Assembly (NCBI GenBank): GCA_009746045.1
Contig: RPFO01000448.1
Location: 2,855,382 to 2,910,381, forward strand
Direction of reading: 5' to 3'
DNA from: Mesostigma viride
Lineage: Eukaryota; Streptophyta; Mesostigmatophyceae; Mesostigmatales; Mesostigmataceae
Length of the DNA: 55,000 nt
Shown here: positions 37,031 through 48,078 of the stretch, piece after piece
Numbering within the stretch: the stretch's first letter is position 1
Layout: each line of letters begins with the position of its first letter
The notes under the pieces: generated by a model
Databases searched by the model: none
Seen by the model: the letters and a program-made list of their open reading frames with translations, nothing else
What the model was told of the DNA's origin: nothing
Made by a program: the position numbers and the translations under genes

Positions 37031-38397
37031 TCAGCTGCCCAGCCCAGTTACCTATCAGGAAGCCTTTATGCACCCCCACAGGGACACTAGACAAGGCAAA
37101 ATTCGCGCAGGCCAGATCTGCTGCGTGTCACAATAACAACCATGCACGGTACGTGACAGGGATTGGAAGGGGAAGGCAAGTTTTTCAAAAGGCATCCTGG
37201 TCGGAAGGTGTACAATTGCAGTTTCCAACCAGCAAGCAAACGCTTCAAATAAGCATGCACTCGGCAAAAGCAACAGTCCTAAACAGGTACTAGTGACAGA
37301 TCTGGAACTTCAGCTACGGGCGTAGGCAACCCACCTGCTGCACCGCCACTGCCACCGCCTGGTGCCAGAGAGGGTGGCACAGGCAGAGCTGATTGGCGAA
37401 GGATTTTCGCCAGCATGACCTGCAGACGTACAACGTTTGCATTTGTACGGGGAAAGCATTACCATCGTGCATGGTATGCATTGTGACTGGTATTGCCGAC
37501 CATTGCTTGATGGCAAGCTGGCATTACCACACGCCTCCAAATTTATATTTCGCTGCGATTATCAAGCTGTGTACTTGCTACTGTTAAGCAAAAAAAAAAG
37601 CAATGGCACTCTCGAGTAAAAGAAAAATTTGTGTTGACAGCATAAGCAGAGTATTCTTGTTTCAATACAGACGGGTGGTTCCTGGGAGTGAACGGGTGTA
37701 ACGTTTGTAGTGGCCACCCTGATATTGGGCGCGTGGCCAGTGGCTATTGGAGTGAGCTGAGGAAAGCCAAGAAAAGAGTACCGTACCAAATTTGGACATT
37801 TCATATTACTGGTGAATCATGCTATCACGCCAATCCAGGGGTCCCATAACAGCACGGGGCCCCATAACGGGCCCTATAGCGGACCCCACAACGGGCCCTA
37901 CAACGGCCCTCGAAGCATCATGCGGATTGAGACGCGAGAACAAGGCCACACCCATTCCATGCTGGGCATTTCGCCCTGTCACCGTAGTAGGTTCAGAAAT
38001 TCTTTAATGATCAGACACCCTGATTCTTCCCCCCCCAAAAAATCTCCTTGGCAGCGGCCTATTACCCTCAATCGAGAAGGCCGTGTCCCTTACCCGGAAG
38101 TATCCCTTCCGGCCTGGTACCCTATCATGGACAAAAGCCACAGCCCTTACCTGCCAAAAGTCTCTTCTGAGCGCCCTTCAATTCTATCAAGAACAAGCCC
38201 TACTAGGCCACATTGAGCCGTATTTGGAACAAACCCTATTCACGAAAGGCTGCTGCCCTTACCCCGCCGGAGGTCTCCCTTGTGGCGCCCGGTTACCCCA
38301 TACCAGGATGATCCTATAAAGAACAACCCCCATTAGACTCTAGTAAGCCTTATCAAGCACAAGGACCCCTGCATGCATGATAGGCAGTGGCCCTTAC

Positions 38398-38568
38398 CCG
38401 CCGGAAGTCTCCCTCCCGATGATACGTGATGGCGATGGTGCTCTGGAACACAACACGCACGTCCAGTGGCGCCTGCTCAATGATGGTGCCCATCGGCGCA
38501 AAGCCGTGCCGCTCGTCTTGCTCGTGCACCAGCAGGATGGGCTTGCCCAGGCGCAGCGCCTCGCGGAC
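38398..38568 (-). CDS. WD40-TIR exon 9: TIR domain end
   Basis: CACCAG/GTCCGC to [52 protein letters not shown], then [12 protein letters not shown]. The donor context is good, so at least one more exon should exist downstream. Confidence 0.85.
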
Positions 38569-41500
38569 CTGGTGGAGGGGTGGATGAAGTGAACTAGAAA
38601 CTTGTTCAACGTGAAGAAAGCAAATGAAGTGGTGTGTAAAACTAGCCTGGACCATGCACCTGGTGGGGGTGGGCTGATCGGGGGTATTTTATTGGGGGCA
38701 GGAGTGATTGGGGGGGTTGTGGGGTTAGGGGTGATCGCGGATTTGTTGGGGGAGGGGTCTGGATGAGCCAGTTGATAGTAGAATAGTATACACTGCAATA
38801 TACTACTAGAATAGTATACACTGCAATGTAGAAGAGCACACACTGCAATATGGAGGAGCACACACTGCAATATAGAAGAGCACACACTGCAATATAGAAG
38901 AGCACACACTGCAATATAGAAGAGCACACACTGCAATATAGAAGAGCACACACTGCAATATGGAAGAGCACACACTGCAATATAGAAGAGCACACACTGC
39001 AATATGGAAGAGCACACACTGCAATATAGAAGAGCACACACTGTAATAAAGAAGAGCACACACTGCAATAAAGAAGAGTATTCACCAAAATGCATCCCGT
39101 GGTAGCCAGTCCGCACGCTCCACTCACACACACCACATGCACGCACCGCAACATGCACTACCAGATGCCTTGTTTCTGGTAGCACAGATAAAGCCATACG
39201 ACATCTCTACAGTATACTCTACAGGATTAGAGGGCACCATCCCCTAGTAGCTGGTCACCACATTCACGTCGAGCTGCATACTGCCCGCATGCTGGAAATA
39301 ATGACAGACGAATGATACATGAAACAAACCAATTTATATAAACAAAAGATGTCCCACACTGCAGTGTGCACATCGAGCTGCACAGCCACATTCCAGTACT
39401 AACTATGTCTGATTATGGCAATTGCAAAAATACAAGGTAGCTGATCGCCACACCCACCTCAAGGTGCACAGCCACATATGTCATGGAGACAACCAGCGCA
39501 GGCATTAGATCGGATTTATGAAGAAAAAATTAGTATGAAGTATTTATAAAACAAATGTTGATGGTTATAATATTTCAGATTCCTTTTCTTTTATTTCTTG
39601 CGGAATACCATTAGTAGCACTATTGTAAAAAATTATATACATCTCAAACCATAGGTGATATGTCGCAGGGTGATACAGTTTTGATATGGTAAAAAACAAT
39701 AATTATTCTAGAAAATTGTCATTTGTGTTGGAATTACGAATCATAGAGGACATGTCAGTAAAACAGGTCACATGTTAAGTGTTATTGAAGTTGATCAGCG
39801 CGCGCAGCTCCGTGCCACTCTCTCCCCCCTCTCCCCCCTGTCCCCCCTCTCCCCCCTGTCCCCCTGTCCCCTCTCCCCCTCTCCCCCTCTCCCCCTCTCC
39901 CCCTCTCCCCCTCTCCCCCCTCCCCCCTCCCCCTCTCCCCCTCTCCCCCTCTCCCCCTCTCCCCCTCTCCCCCTCTCCCCCTCTCCCCCCTCTCCCCCTC
40001 TCCCCCCTCTCCCCCCTCTCCCCTCTCCCCCTCTCCCCCTCTCCCCCGTCCTCCCCTTATCCCCCCCACCTCGAGCTGCACCGCACTCACTGGTACTGCA
40101 AAAGTCTAAATGATGGATGGAATGGAGCACTACGCCCCCCTAGTCCACCCACCTCCAGCTGCACCGCGGGCCGCGTGAGAACGCCGTCGGTGAGGAACAG
40201 CATGAACGTCTCGCTGCCGCTGACGCCCTCGCGCATGCCGGCCTCGGTGGGGCTCTCGTCCTGGTCGTACCAGACGCCAATGTCGGGGTACACCTGGCCA
40301 AGCGGAAGGGGACAAGAGAAAAAAGGAAGCAAGCCAAGAGGGTTGGATATGCAGGGTAGGTGATTAAGAATACACGGAATAGATGTCAGGGCACGCCTGG
40401 CCAAATGGAGGAGGAGATTTAAAAAAGCAAGGAGAGGGAAAAAAGAGATACGAACCGACATGGCCGAATATTCAGTATTCATGAGTAGCAATACACGGAA
40501 TAAATGTCGGGGGAAACCTGGCCAAATGTAAGGCACCAAGGAAACCAAAGGGAAAACACACAAGCAAATACTACTAAATGGAGTGCGCAGTTTGGGGCAC
40601 ACCTGGTTAAACAAGAGAGCAGAGAACAATCGAAACTAACTATGATAGAAGAATGCAGAATGCGTGAATAAAGTAAAGACACACAAATCGTGAATAGAAT
40701 TCCAAGGCACCAGCCAGCCACGTAGTTGAAAGTTAAGGCCCAAGCCCAAGGCACAAGCCAGCCATGTGGCTAAAAGTTTAGGCGCAAACTGATATGGTAC
40801 AAGCCCAAGGCACTCGCCAGCTAACCGGCGGGCCTCACCTTGGTCAGCGACGCCTTGAGCGCCATGCATTGGTCGCCCCCGTTCTTCTGGTAGTGACTGA
40901 TGAAGAAGTGGTACTTGCAGCCCTCCTCGAGCGGGGGCAGTTGGCCAGGTGGCAGCCCCTCGCACCGCCGGGAGCGTTGGGCCAGGATCTGGGGCGGGTC
41001 ATGCGTTCCATGGGGCCGAGTTAATGGGGCACAAACACCCACCCAAGGGGGCGCATCGCCACAAAAAGGTTAAGTACATACGGCTCTTTGTCAGCAGAAA
41101 AACATATGTGGACCAAAACATGTCTATCATAGCCGCTTTGGTGCCAGGGATGTGACCATGGGCAGATTCCCACCCGAAAAATTGGCTGACTCTCACAAGA
41201 CAGCCCGGGGGCTCCCTTGATATGCCTGCCGTTTCCAAAATACATACTTAATATACAGTATCAAATGCACACTAAAACTACTCTACTATAAACATACCAA
41301 TAGAACCACAAGGCAATTAATACATATAGTGTGGACGCAAAAGGGGGCTAATGTAGTGCCTAAGGCAATAAATTAGCCCCCTTTAGCGTCCACCCTATAT
41401 GTATTGCATACAGTGCTAACACATTTGACCGCCACGCCATGAAAATGCCTGCAACTGGCAACCGGACCTGCATAGAAGTCTCTCCAGCAGCCTGCCTTCC

Positions 41501-44500
41501 CATAACCTGCGCCTCCCTTCTAATAACATTTGCCAGGTTACCAACGCCTGTGCCAGGTTACCAAAACCTCCGCCTACTTATGTCAACAATACCTACCTGG
41601 ACGAGTGCCCTCCTACCCGTGCTCATGTGAAGTGCCGATCTACAGCAAATGATCATTCCACCACTGCTACGTTTACTTCGCTACCCGCGCCTGCTTCCTC
41701 TCCTCTACGCGCCAAGTCATAGACCATTAGAAATACTTGCGCCTGCTTCCCGTACTGTTTGCGCTGAGTTATTAATCACTTAGCAATCGAAAAGATATAA
41801 TCAATTTACCTGAGCCTGCTTCTCCCCCGCGGCCACTGCGGCGGCGCGATCCTCCTTGCCCTTGCGCGCCGTCTCTGCCGCCTTCTCCACCGTCCGCTTC
41901 GCCGCGCACACCTCGTCCGACAGGTGGGAGGGTGCCCGCAGCTCCTCCACGGAGAGGGACCCCTGGCGGCGCCCTGGGGTGGGTGGGGCGTAAGAGGGGA
42001 GGCACAGCCAGGTTCACGCGAACCAGGTTTGCGTGCGTCAGGTTTGCGAGCATCGCGGCCGTGCGGAAACATCCGTGCTGCTAGCGGGAGAGCGCAGAGG
42101 GATGTAGTGTCTGTCTATATCAAGGAGGGATGAAGTGTCTGTCTATATGTGTGTGCCGTAACAGCCAAAGAGCAGCATTACCCCAGGCCAGGCCAGGCCA
42201 GGCCAGGCCAGCCACGTCACCCCGCTTGTGACTACGGCACCGTCCTGCGGATCAGGCGCTGCGATTTCAAGTTCAATATATTCGTTACTGTTGAACATTT
42301 CCCATTCCTCGTTGTCCGAGTGTAGAAAGTCGTACACAGATCCTTGTACTGTATCTAGTATCCGCTTTAAATAGAGTCTCTTACAGGCAGGTCTACATAC
42401 AAGTGCATAGCAACACAGAGAGCTGGCGGCTGCACCGGAAAAAAAAAAAGAGATACAGGACGCACCAAGAAAGCATCCTCCAATACACTACTAGATTGTG
42501 ATGCTTTTTTTTCATGCATGTAATTAATGCATTTATGCTGTTGCTTCGCGTTCTCAATACTTTCTGATTTGGCACGCCGCAAAGATACTTTTGGAATCGC
42601 GATCAGCATCGAATCCTACCCGCGTCCAGCACCGTCTTCATCTTGGCGGCAACAGCGCCGGCCGTCGCTGCTGACTTGTTGGCGCTGCTCATGAGGTCAA
42701 ATGCGACGCGTTCCATGGCCGACGCGTCCAGGGCCAGCGGCTTGTCCTGCGCCTCCTTCCAGATCGCCTCCACATCCTGGCCCATGTTGAAAGCGAGGCA
42801 GATGCAAGTGGAAAGGGAGCAAGCGGAGGGCCTATGATGAGAAGTTTGGCTACGCCGGTTGACCACCGAGAAGACCACATTGCCAGTTTCGTAACTCCAA
42901 CCGCCGAGCAAGGTTGCCACGAGCGGCTTCTCGCGAAGGAGTACAAACGCTCAAGCCCCCAGCTCACCCCCTTAGCTCTTCTCTTCAAAGTTGCTGGCAA
43001 GCTCACCCTTGGCCGGCCTTTTTACGGCGTGCCAGCTCACCTTCACGCCGCTCTAGCCCTGCTAGCCAGCTCACCTCTAATTAATGGCTTAGTTAGCACG
43101 TAGACTGAGCCACGTTGGTACCAATATAGGGACCTTCAACCTCAGCTCACCTTTACACCGGCCTCAATCTGCGTGACTGCTTCTCGTGCCCAACGGACCC
43201 ACTCCTTCCATGGCCGGACGAGCCGCACTTCGCTGACCGTCCCATGGTCGCGCCCGCCCATCGCCAGGTGGGTGCCGCCCTTAGACATTGCAAACGCGCC
43301 CACCGTCGCCGCCTGGATGTAACCCTGGTGTTTGGGACGGAGTCACGACAGGAGGACAACGTGCGGTCAGGCATGAGGAGGGGATACCAACGCGCCCCTG
43401 GTGAATGCCCCTAGGGAATGCCATGCATTGGTGGACAAGGTGAGGCACTACGGTGGCGCCAGTGGAGCAACAGCAGGCTTCTGCATAGATTGTAGAATTG
43501 ATCATACTAATACTTTTCTACTATAATTAGCGAGTGCGGCGCCTCGGTCATCCCTTTGTGTGTCCCCAGTATCGTAGCGAGTGCGGCGCCTCGGTCATCC
43601 CTTTGTGTGTCCCCAGTATCGTAGCGAGTGCGGCGCCTCGGTCATCCCTTTGTGTGTCCCCAGTATCGTAGCGAGTGCGGCGCCTCGGTCATCCCTTTGT
43701 GTGTCCCCAGTATCGTAGCGAGTGCGGCGCCTCGGTCATCCCTTTGTGTGTCCCCAGTATCGTAGCAAGTGCGGCGCCTCGGTCATCCCTTTGTGTGTCC
43801 CCAGTATCGTAGCGAGTGCGGCGCCTCGGTCATCCCTTTGTGTGTCCCCAGTATCGTAGCGAGTGCGGCGCCTCGGTCATCCCTTTGTGTGTCCCCAGTA
43901 TCGTAGCGAGTGCGGCGCCTCGGTCATCCCTTTGTGTGTCCCCAGTATCGTAGCGAGTGCGGCGCCTCGGTCATCCCTTTGTGTGTCCCCAGTATCGTAG
44001 CGAGTGCGGCGCCTCGGTCATCCCTTTGTGTGTCCCCAGTATCGTAGCAAGTGCGGCGCCTCGGTCATCCCTTTGTGTGTCCCCAGTATCGTAGCGAGTG
44101 CGGCGCCTCGGTCATCCCTTTGTGTGTCCCCAGTATCGTAGCGAGTGCGGCGCCTCGGTCATCCCTTTGTGTGTCCCCAGTATCGTAGCAAGTGCGGCGC
44201 CTCGGTCATCCCTTTGTGTGTCCCCAGTATCGTAGCGAGTGCGGCGCCTCGGTCATCCCTTTGTGTGTCCCCAGTATCGTAGCGAGTGCGGCGCCTCGGT
44301 CATCCCTTTGTGTGTCCCCAGTATCGTAGCGAGTGCGGCGCCTCGGTCATCCCTTTGTGTGTCCCCAGTATCGTAGCGAGTGCGGCGCCTCGGTCATCCC
44401 TTTGTGTGTCCCCAGTATCGTAGCGAGTGCGGCGCCTCGGTCATCCCTTTGTGTGTCCCCAGTATCGTAGCAAGTGCGGCGCCTCGGTCATCCCTTTGTG

Positions 44501-47443
44501 TGTCCCCAGTATCGTAGCAAGTGCGGCGCCTCGGCAATTTGTATATCCCCAGTATCATAACTCCTCCAAACCACTCACTGGGCTGTCATCGCTTTCAACC
44601 CATGGCTAGCAACCCTGAGACTGTTTGCCCTTTAAGGACTGCCAAGGGCTGTTGGACTTCCAGCGGCCCTTTCAAGGTGAGCACCTGGCCTATTCCACAA
44701 GCTCAACCCCAGACCGCCCACCGGGCTGTGTGCGCTCTATGACCACTCACCGGGGTTGGCCCCCTCAACAAAAACGTTATTCACAGGCAGTTAGCCGTCT
44801 CACCGGCCTGTTCGACAGATCTTGAACCCCAGCCCACTCACTGGGCTGTCGGCCCTTTACCTCAACCAGTTGCCCGCCTTTAAAAATTGTTAAGGAGGCT
44901 TTGAAGCTGCTAATCGGCCTAACTGCCCCTTGAAATACCTCACTGGGCTGTTGGCCTTAGGAAACTAGTCCCCCAGCTGCTGGCCATTTAACTGGGCTGT
45001 TAGCCTTTGCAAACCACTCACCGCTGCTGGCCATTTAAGGTCACTCACCGGGCTATTGGCAACGACGGCACTTGGATCCTTCTGTTGCTGCACCATCTGG
45101 AGGCAACCGCTCGACGCGGTGGGTGACCATACTTTGATGTCTGTGTCCGCTGACGACAGGCAGAACGCCGACACCCCCATCTCAAACACGCCCAGCGACT
45201 GGGGCATCTGCATGAAGTTGCCCATGGTCGCCGCCTCCTGGAACGTCTGCAAGCATTCCAGCGCCGGCGCCGCATCCGCGCGGTACGCCACCTTCCACAC
45301 GCGCACGCAGCCGTCCCCGCCCCCCGTGTACATGCGCTGGCCGCCGTCACCCAGCTTGATGCAGTTGGCCACCTTGGTGTGGCCGGTCGCAAATTTCTCG
45401 AGAAGCGAGCACGAGCCCTCGGCGCCCAGGTTGCGTTTGCCAGAAGCATCGGCCGCTGCGAGGCGCCAGATGGCTATGTTGGGGCCCGTGTCCGAGCCGT
45501 CAAAGGAGCTCCCTGGCAGGGGGGGGGTGAGGAGGTAGAGAGATAGAGACCAGGATCACAAGGCAGAGGTTGATTGAGGTTACGGGCTGACCAGGGCAGA
45601 CATTAGTTGATCATGTAAAAAGTGATGGCTTGAGGTTAAAAAATGAAGGTTTGAGGTTTAAGGTTTAAGGTCTAAGGTCTAAGGGTTGATCGCTAAGGTT
45701 TAAGGTTTAAGGTGTAAGGTTTGAGGTTTAACCCCCTTATGTTTAATTTAAGGGTTAAGGGGTTAGGGCAGATATTAGCCGTGTTCATGATGCTGGCTTA
45801 TGGGCCAAGGGCTGAGACCGTGACCCTGCAGGCACATTTGCCATGGCCAGCAGATGCATGCCATTTGTGTGAACACGGTGAATGTGTTTTTGTTTGAATT
45901 GCTCGCGAATTCATGGTATCCATGTATTCTTGGTATGCTTGTGCGCTATGGCATGGCAGGCATTGTGGACATGGCATGGCATCGTGGCAACGAGGACAAC
46001 AGGACTATAGCACCGTCGAGTACTGTGATCCATACTATATGCTATACTACACCGTACTGTGATCCATACTATATGCTATACTACACCGTACTGTGATCCA
46101 TACTATATGCTATACCACACCGTACTGTGGTCCATACTACATGCTATACTACACCGTACTGCGGCATCGTTACTGAGGCTTCGCAGAGCAAGCCCTGTTG
46201 GTTAGATTGCGGTTTCCTGGTACTGTGTCCCGTAATATAGCAGACGTTCTATTACTGTGGCAGATGCTCTAGTACTGTGGCAGACGACTCATTAAGAGGC
46301 AGGCATTCCGTACACAGCACATTCCTGACAGCTGTCACATTTAGACCTAGAACTAGAAAATCCAACCCTTTCACCGAGGGGTTGCGCTTATGAAACCGAA
46401 TCGGGGTGGCCTTGGGGAATGGTAGCCTAGGCTGTGGGGATGAGTGAGGGGATGTTGCCGGGGAAGTCACCTCAAACGGCATGTACAGGTAAGAGGAAAG
46501 GCACGCCTACATTCTAAATTACCATAATAAAACATAAAAAGACTTCCATTACCAGCATTGGAACGCAGCTGCCATACCTGCGGTGTACAAAATATTCTGG
46601 GCGTCGGCGAGGGCAATGCCCAGGGTGCTGGCGTAGATATAAGCCGCCTGGGACGGGTACGATACCATCGCCCACTTGCCATCATCACCCTTCTCATAGA
46701 TCTGGAAACCGATGCCGCCCGCAAATAGCGTGTTTTCCGCGGGGGAAAGCTCCAACGTCCAGACCATCGGGTTCGCGCTGTCTTTCATCTTCTGCGATGC
46801 CGACCATGGCTTGTCTGCTTTCGGGTCGTGCGTCCACACGGTAAGCGTCCCGCCTATGTCGGACGTGTAGATTGTGCTGCGGTCCTTGGAGATAATAATC
46901 GAATTAATCTGCAGGACAGTTGCGTCCACGAAAAATATGCATTCTTGAGCTGCTATGCATGGGATGCAGCGCCTGGATTCAGCTGGCATGCCGCCGAATG
47001 CAAAATTGCATATATATTCATTAAGAACGATAAATTACGGTGGTGAGATTGGCATGCAACATAAGGAAAACCCCGAAAAGAAGAAGAACCCTGAAGAATT
47101 AGTAAATTGCATGTATATACTGCTGCAGATATATCCGATCGAGGGGCCGGGCGGAAGCGGCAGAGGAATTCATGCCATAGCTTGCAAGTTGCCAGGTCTA
47201 ATACCGAAAATGTGCGCAAAAATGAAAGGAAGTTTAAGCGGGGTTTATACAAACCTGGGATTGCGACCCCGTGGTAATGCAGGTGCTAGTTTTCTCATCA
47301 ATTGCGTGCAGAGCACCCATCTGACTTCCGTAAGCAAACAGCTTGCCGTCCGCGGAAGCTGCCGCACTGCAGACAAAGCCAACATTTTTGAAATCATAGT
47401 CGACCTTTTCGCAAATAACGGGCCAGGCATCTGGGTCCGCCAT
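38398..47443 (-). CDS. WD40 repeat - helical linker - TIR domain protein, at least 9 exons
   Basis: Joined exons (47443-47255, 46908-46578, 45512-45049, 43324-43151, 42776-42620, 41973-41810, 40988-40839, 40293-40153, 38568-38398) all agree in phase and give about 647 residues. Residues 1-386 show WD40 signatures ([20 protein letters not shown] with [26 protein letters not shown]), enough for a roughly seven-bladed propeller. An Ala/Glu/Lys-rich helical segment follows (exons 5-6). The end is a TIR-like domain: [16 protein letters not shown] (first strand), [40 protein letters not shown] then E, and [20 protein letters not shown]. The Glu after AVQL sits where catalytic TIRs carry their NADase Glu. 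No NB-ARC/NACHT P-loop was seen. A likely role is ligand-controlled NAD+ cleavage or signalling scaffold; this is inference. An in-frame TAG 18 nt before the ATG supports the start. A coiled-coil exon may follow (36802-37030). Confidence 0.8.
38780..39085. repeat. 22-bp minisatellite (AGAAGAGCACACACTGCAATAT), intron 8
   Basis: About 13 copies of AGAAGAGCACACACTGCAAT plus AT. Cys-rich frames across it on the minus strand are artefacts. Confidence 0.93.
39086..39815. other. Intron sequence, no exon seen
   Basis: AT-rich intron of the WD40-TIR gene with a GGAGACAACCAGCGCAGGC repeat end at about 39484. Confidence 0.4.
39816..40070. repeat. (CCCCCTCT)n pyrimidine array, intron 8
   Basis: CTCTCCCC-type units for 250 bp. 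On the minus (transcribed) strand this is a G-run array. Confidence 0.93.
40153..40293 (-). CDS. WD40-TIR exon 8: TIR core with catalytic Glu
   Basis: GGCCAG/GTGTAC to [59 protein letters not shown]. The exon ends exactly on the putative catalytic Glu codon. Confidence 0.88.
40839..40988 (-). CDS. WD40-TIR exon 7: TIR domain start
   Basis: CCCCAG/ATCCTG to ACCAAG/GTGAGG. Linker, then [20 protein letters not shown] and LKASLTK: first TIR strand and helix. Confidence 0.85.
41810..41973 (-). CDS. WD40-TIR exon 6: helical linker
   Basis: CCCCAG/GGCGCC to [32 protein letters not shown] then [20 protein letters not shown]. Phase 0 out. Confidence 0.78.
42180..42212. repeat. GGCCA short tandem repeat
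   Basis: CCAGGCCAGGCCAGGCCAGG, a 5-bp repeat inside the intron between exons 5 and 6. Confidence 0.7.
42620..42776 (-). CDS. WD40-TIR exon 5: helical linker
   Basis: GGCCAG/GATGTG to [30 protein letters not shown] then [11 protein letters not shown]. Phase 1 out. Confidence 0.75.
43151..43324 (-). CDS. WD40-TIR exon 4: last WD blade
   Basis: CACCAG/GGTTAC to [51 protein letters not shown] and a helical end. Phase 0. Confidence 0.83.
43531..44559. repeat. 47-bp satellite, 22 copies, intron 3
   Basis: The unit starts CGAGTGCGGCGCCTCGGTCA, 22 copies from 43531, nearly identical. A CAAG-for-CGAG variant occurs at 43766, 44048, 44189, 44471 and 44518 (spacings of 6, 3, 6 and 1 units). The last copy has decayed. 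It lies wholly within the intron between WD40-TIR exons 3 and 4. Confidence 0.97.
44570..45048. repeat. Degenerate copies of the exon 3 donor region
   Basis: On the minus strand the junction GCCAATAGCCCG/GTGAGTG recurs in altered form at about 45000, 44949, 44848, 44812, 44750, 44728 and 44580. Spacing is 20 to 150 bp. Confidence 0.75.
45049..45512 (-). CDS. WD40-TIR exon 3: WD blades
   Basis: GCCAG/GGAGCTCC to [74 protein letters not shown]. Phase 0 out. Confidence 0.88.
45640..45770. repeat. (AAGGTTT)n-like degenerate repeat, intron 2
   Basis: AAGGTTTAAGGTCTAAGG units resembling, but not equal to, plant-type telomere repeats (TTTAGGG). Confidence 0.7.
46019..46160. repeat. 34-bp tandem repeat, ~4 copies, intron 2
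   Basis: TACTGTGATCCATACTATAT plus GCTATACTACACCG repeated at 34-bp spacing. Confidence 0.9.
46578..46908 (-). CDS. WD40-TIR exon 2: WD blades
   Basis: CTGCAG/ATTAAT to [42 protein letters not shown], then [20 protein letters not shown] and [14 protein letters not shown]. Phase 1 out. Confidence 0.85.
47007..47105 (-). mobile_element. LINE 3' end (subfamily 2), extreme truncation, intron 1
   Basis: TAAATTACGGTGGTGAGATT, GGCATGCAACATAAGGAAAA and a GAAGAAGAACCCTGAAG end match the LINE ends at 31618 and 31955. It is inserted in the first intron of the WD40-TIR gene, in the same strand sense as the gene. Confidence 0.7.
47255..47443 (-). CDS. WD40-TIR exon 1
   Basis: ATG at 47443; [20 protein letters not shown] then [18 protein letters not shown], the first WD40 blade. 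Ends TCCCAG/GTTTGT, phase 0. Confidence 0.8.
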
Positions 47444-47833
47444 GCCTAGTATTGCAGGCTATTAGCACTGACAATCGTTGGCACTGGTTCCCCCCGTAAC
47501 AGTTTTCAGCTAACGTGGAGCTATGTAGGTATTATAAATAATCTCTACGGGATTGTTTGAGCGATTTGTAGTATTTGGGTACCAAAACCCGGCGTAAAAT
47601 CGACGGCTCTCCTCAAATTGTGCAGACTGCCACGAAAGTTCTATTTATTCCTGTTTGCCAATGAATCGTCCGCCATTTCCTTCGTAAAAGACGGACAGTC
47701 TGCGGAAGACTGCGGATGACCGACTTTCGCTATCGTCATCCGTTGAGAGATCTCGATGCGCTGGCAATGTTATTTTCATCCGCGGTCGACCAGGGCCGGG
47801 GTCAACAGGAAATTGCCCCCCGTCATTACTGTA
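47444..47833 (-). promoter_or_regulatory. Upstream region of the WD40-TIR gene
   Basis: About 390 bp between the start codon and the MITE copy. It must hold at least part of the promoter and 5' untranslated region. No element was identified with confidence. Confidence 0.35.
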
Positions 47834-48045
47834 CAGTCATTCGTTGGGTTCGAGGTTTTTGATGGGTCAACCCAACTTAAGGCGTGAACCCAACTTAAAG
47901 CGTGAATGATTCTACTGAATTCTACTAATTTGAAGTAAAGATACTTAAACTACTTTTTCTGAACTACTTTGAACTTGGAATGCCGAAACCCTATTTGACC
48001 CAACTTAAGACGTGAACACTACTTAAGCCACCCCGTGAATGACTA
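47834..48045 (-). mobile_element. MITE-like element, copy 2 (inverted)
   Basis: Reverse complement of 1971-2200 with about 80-90% identity by eye; shares CCAACTTAAGGCGTGAACCC-type motifs and CTTGGAATGCCGAAACCCTA. Lies about 390 bp upstream of the WD40-TIR start codon. Confidence 0.65.
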
Positions 48046-48078
48046 GTCATAAAATCATTAATTAATTAATTAGGAACA

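Noticed and set aside
38806-39154. Cys-rich secreted-type ORF (CSVCSSILQ repeats) on the minus strand
   Set aside because: The 22-bp minisatellite translated; no independent coding sign.
43531-44559. Possible CRISPR-like array
   Set aside because: The 47-bp units are head-to-tail without unique spacers, in an intron of a eukaryotic gene; it is a plain satellite.
45640-45770. Interstitial telomere repeat
   Set aside because: AAGGTTT/AAGGTCT units do not equal TTTAGGG or other standard telomere units and are irregular.
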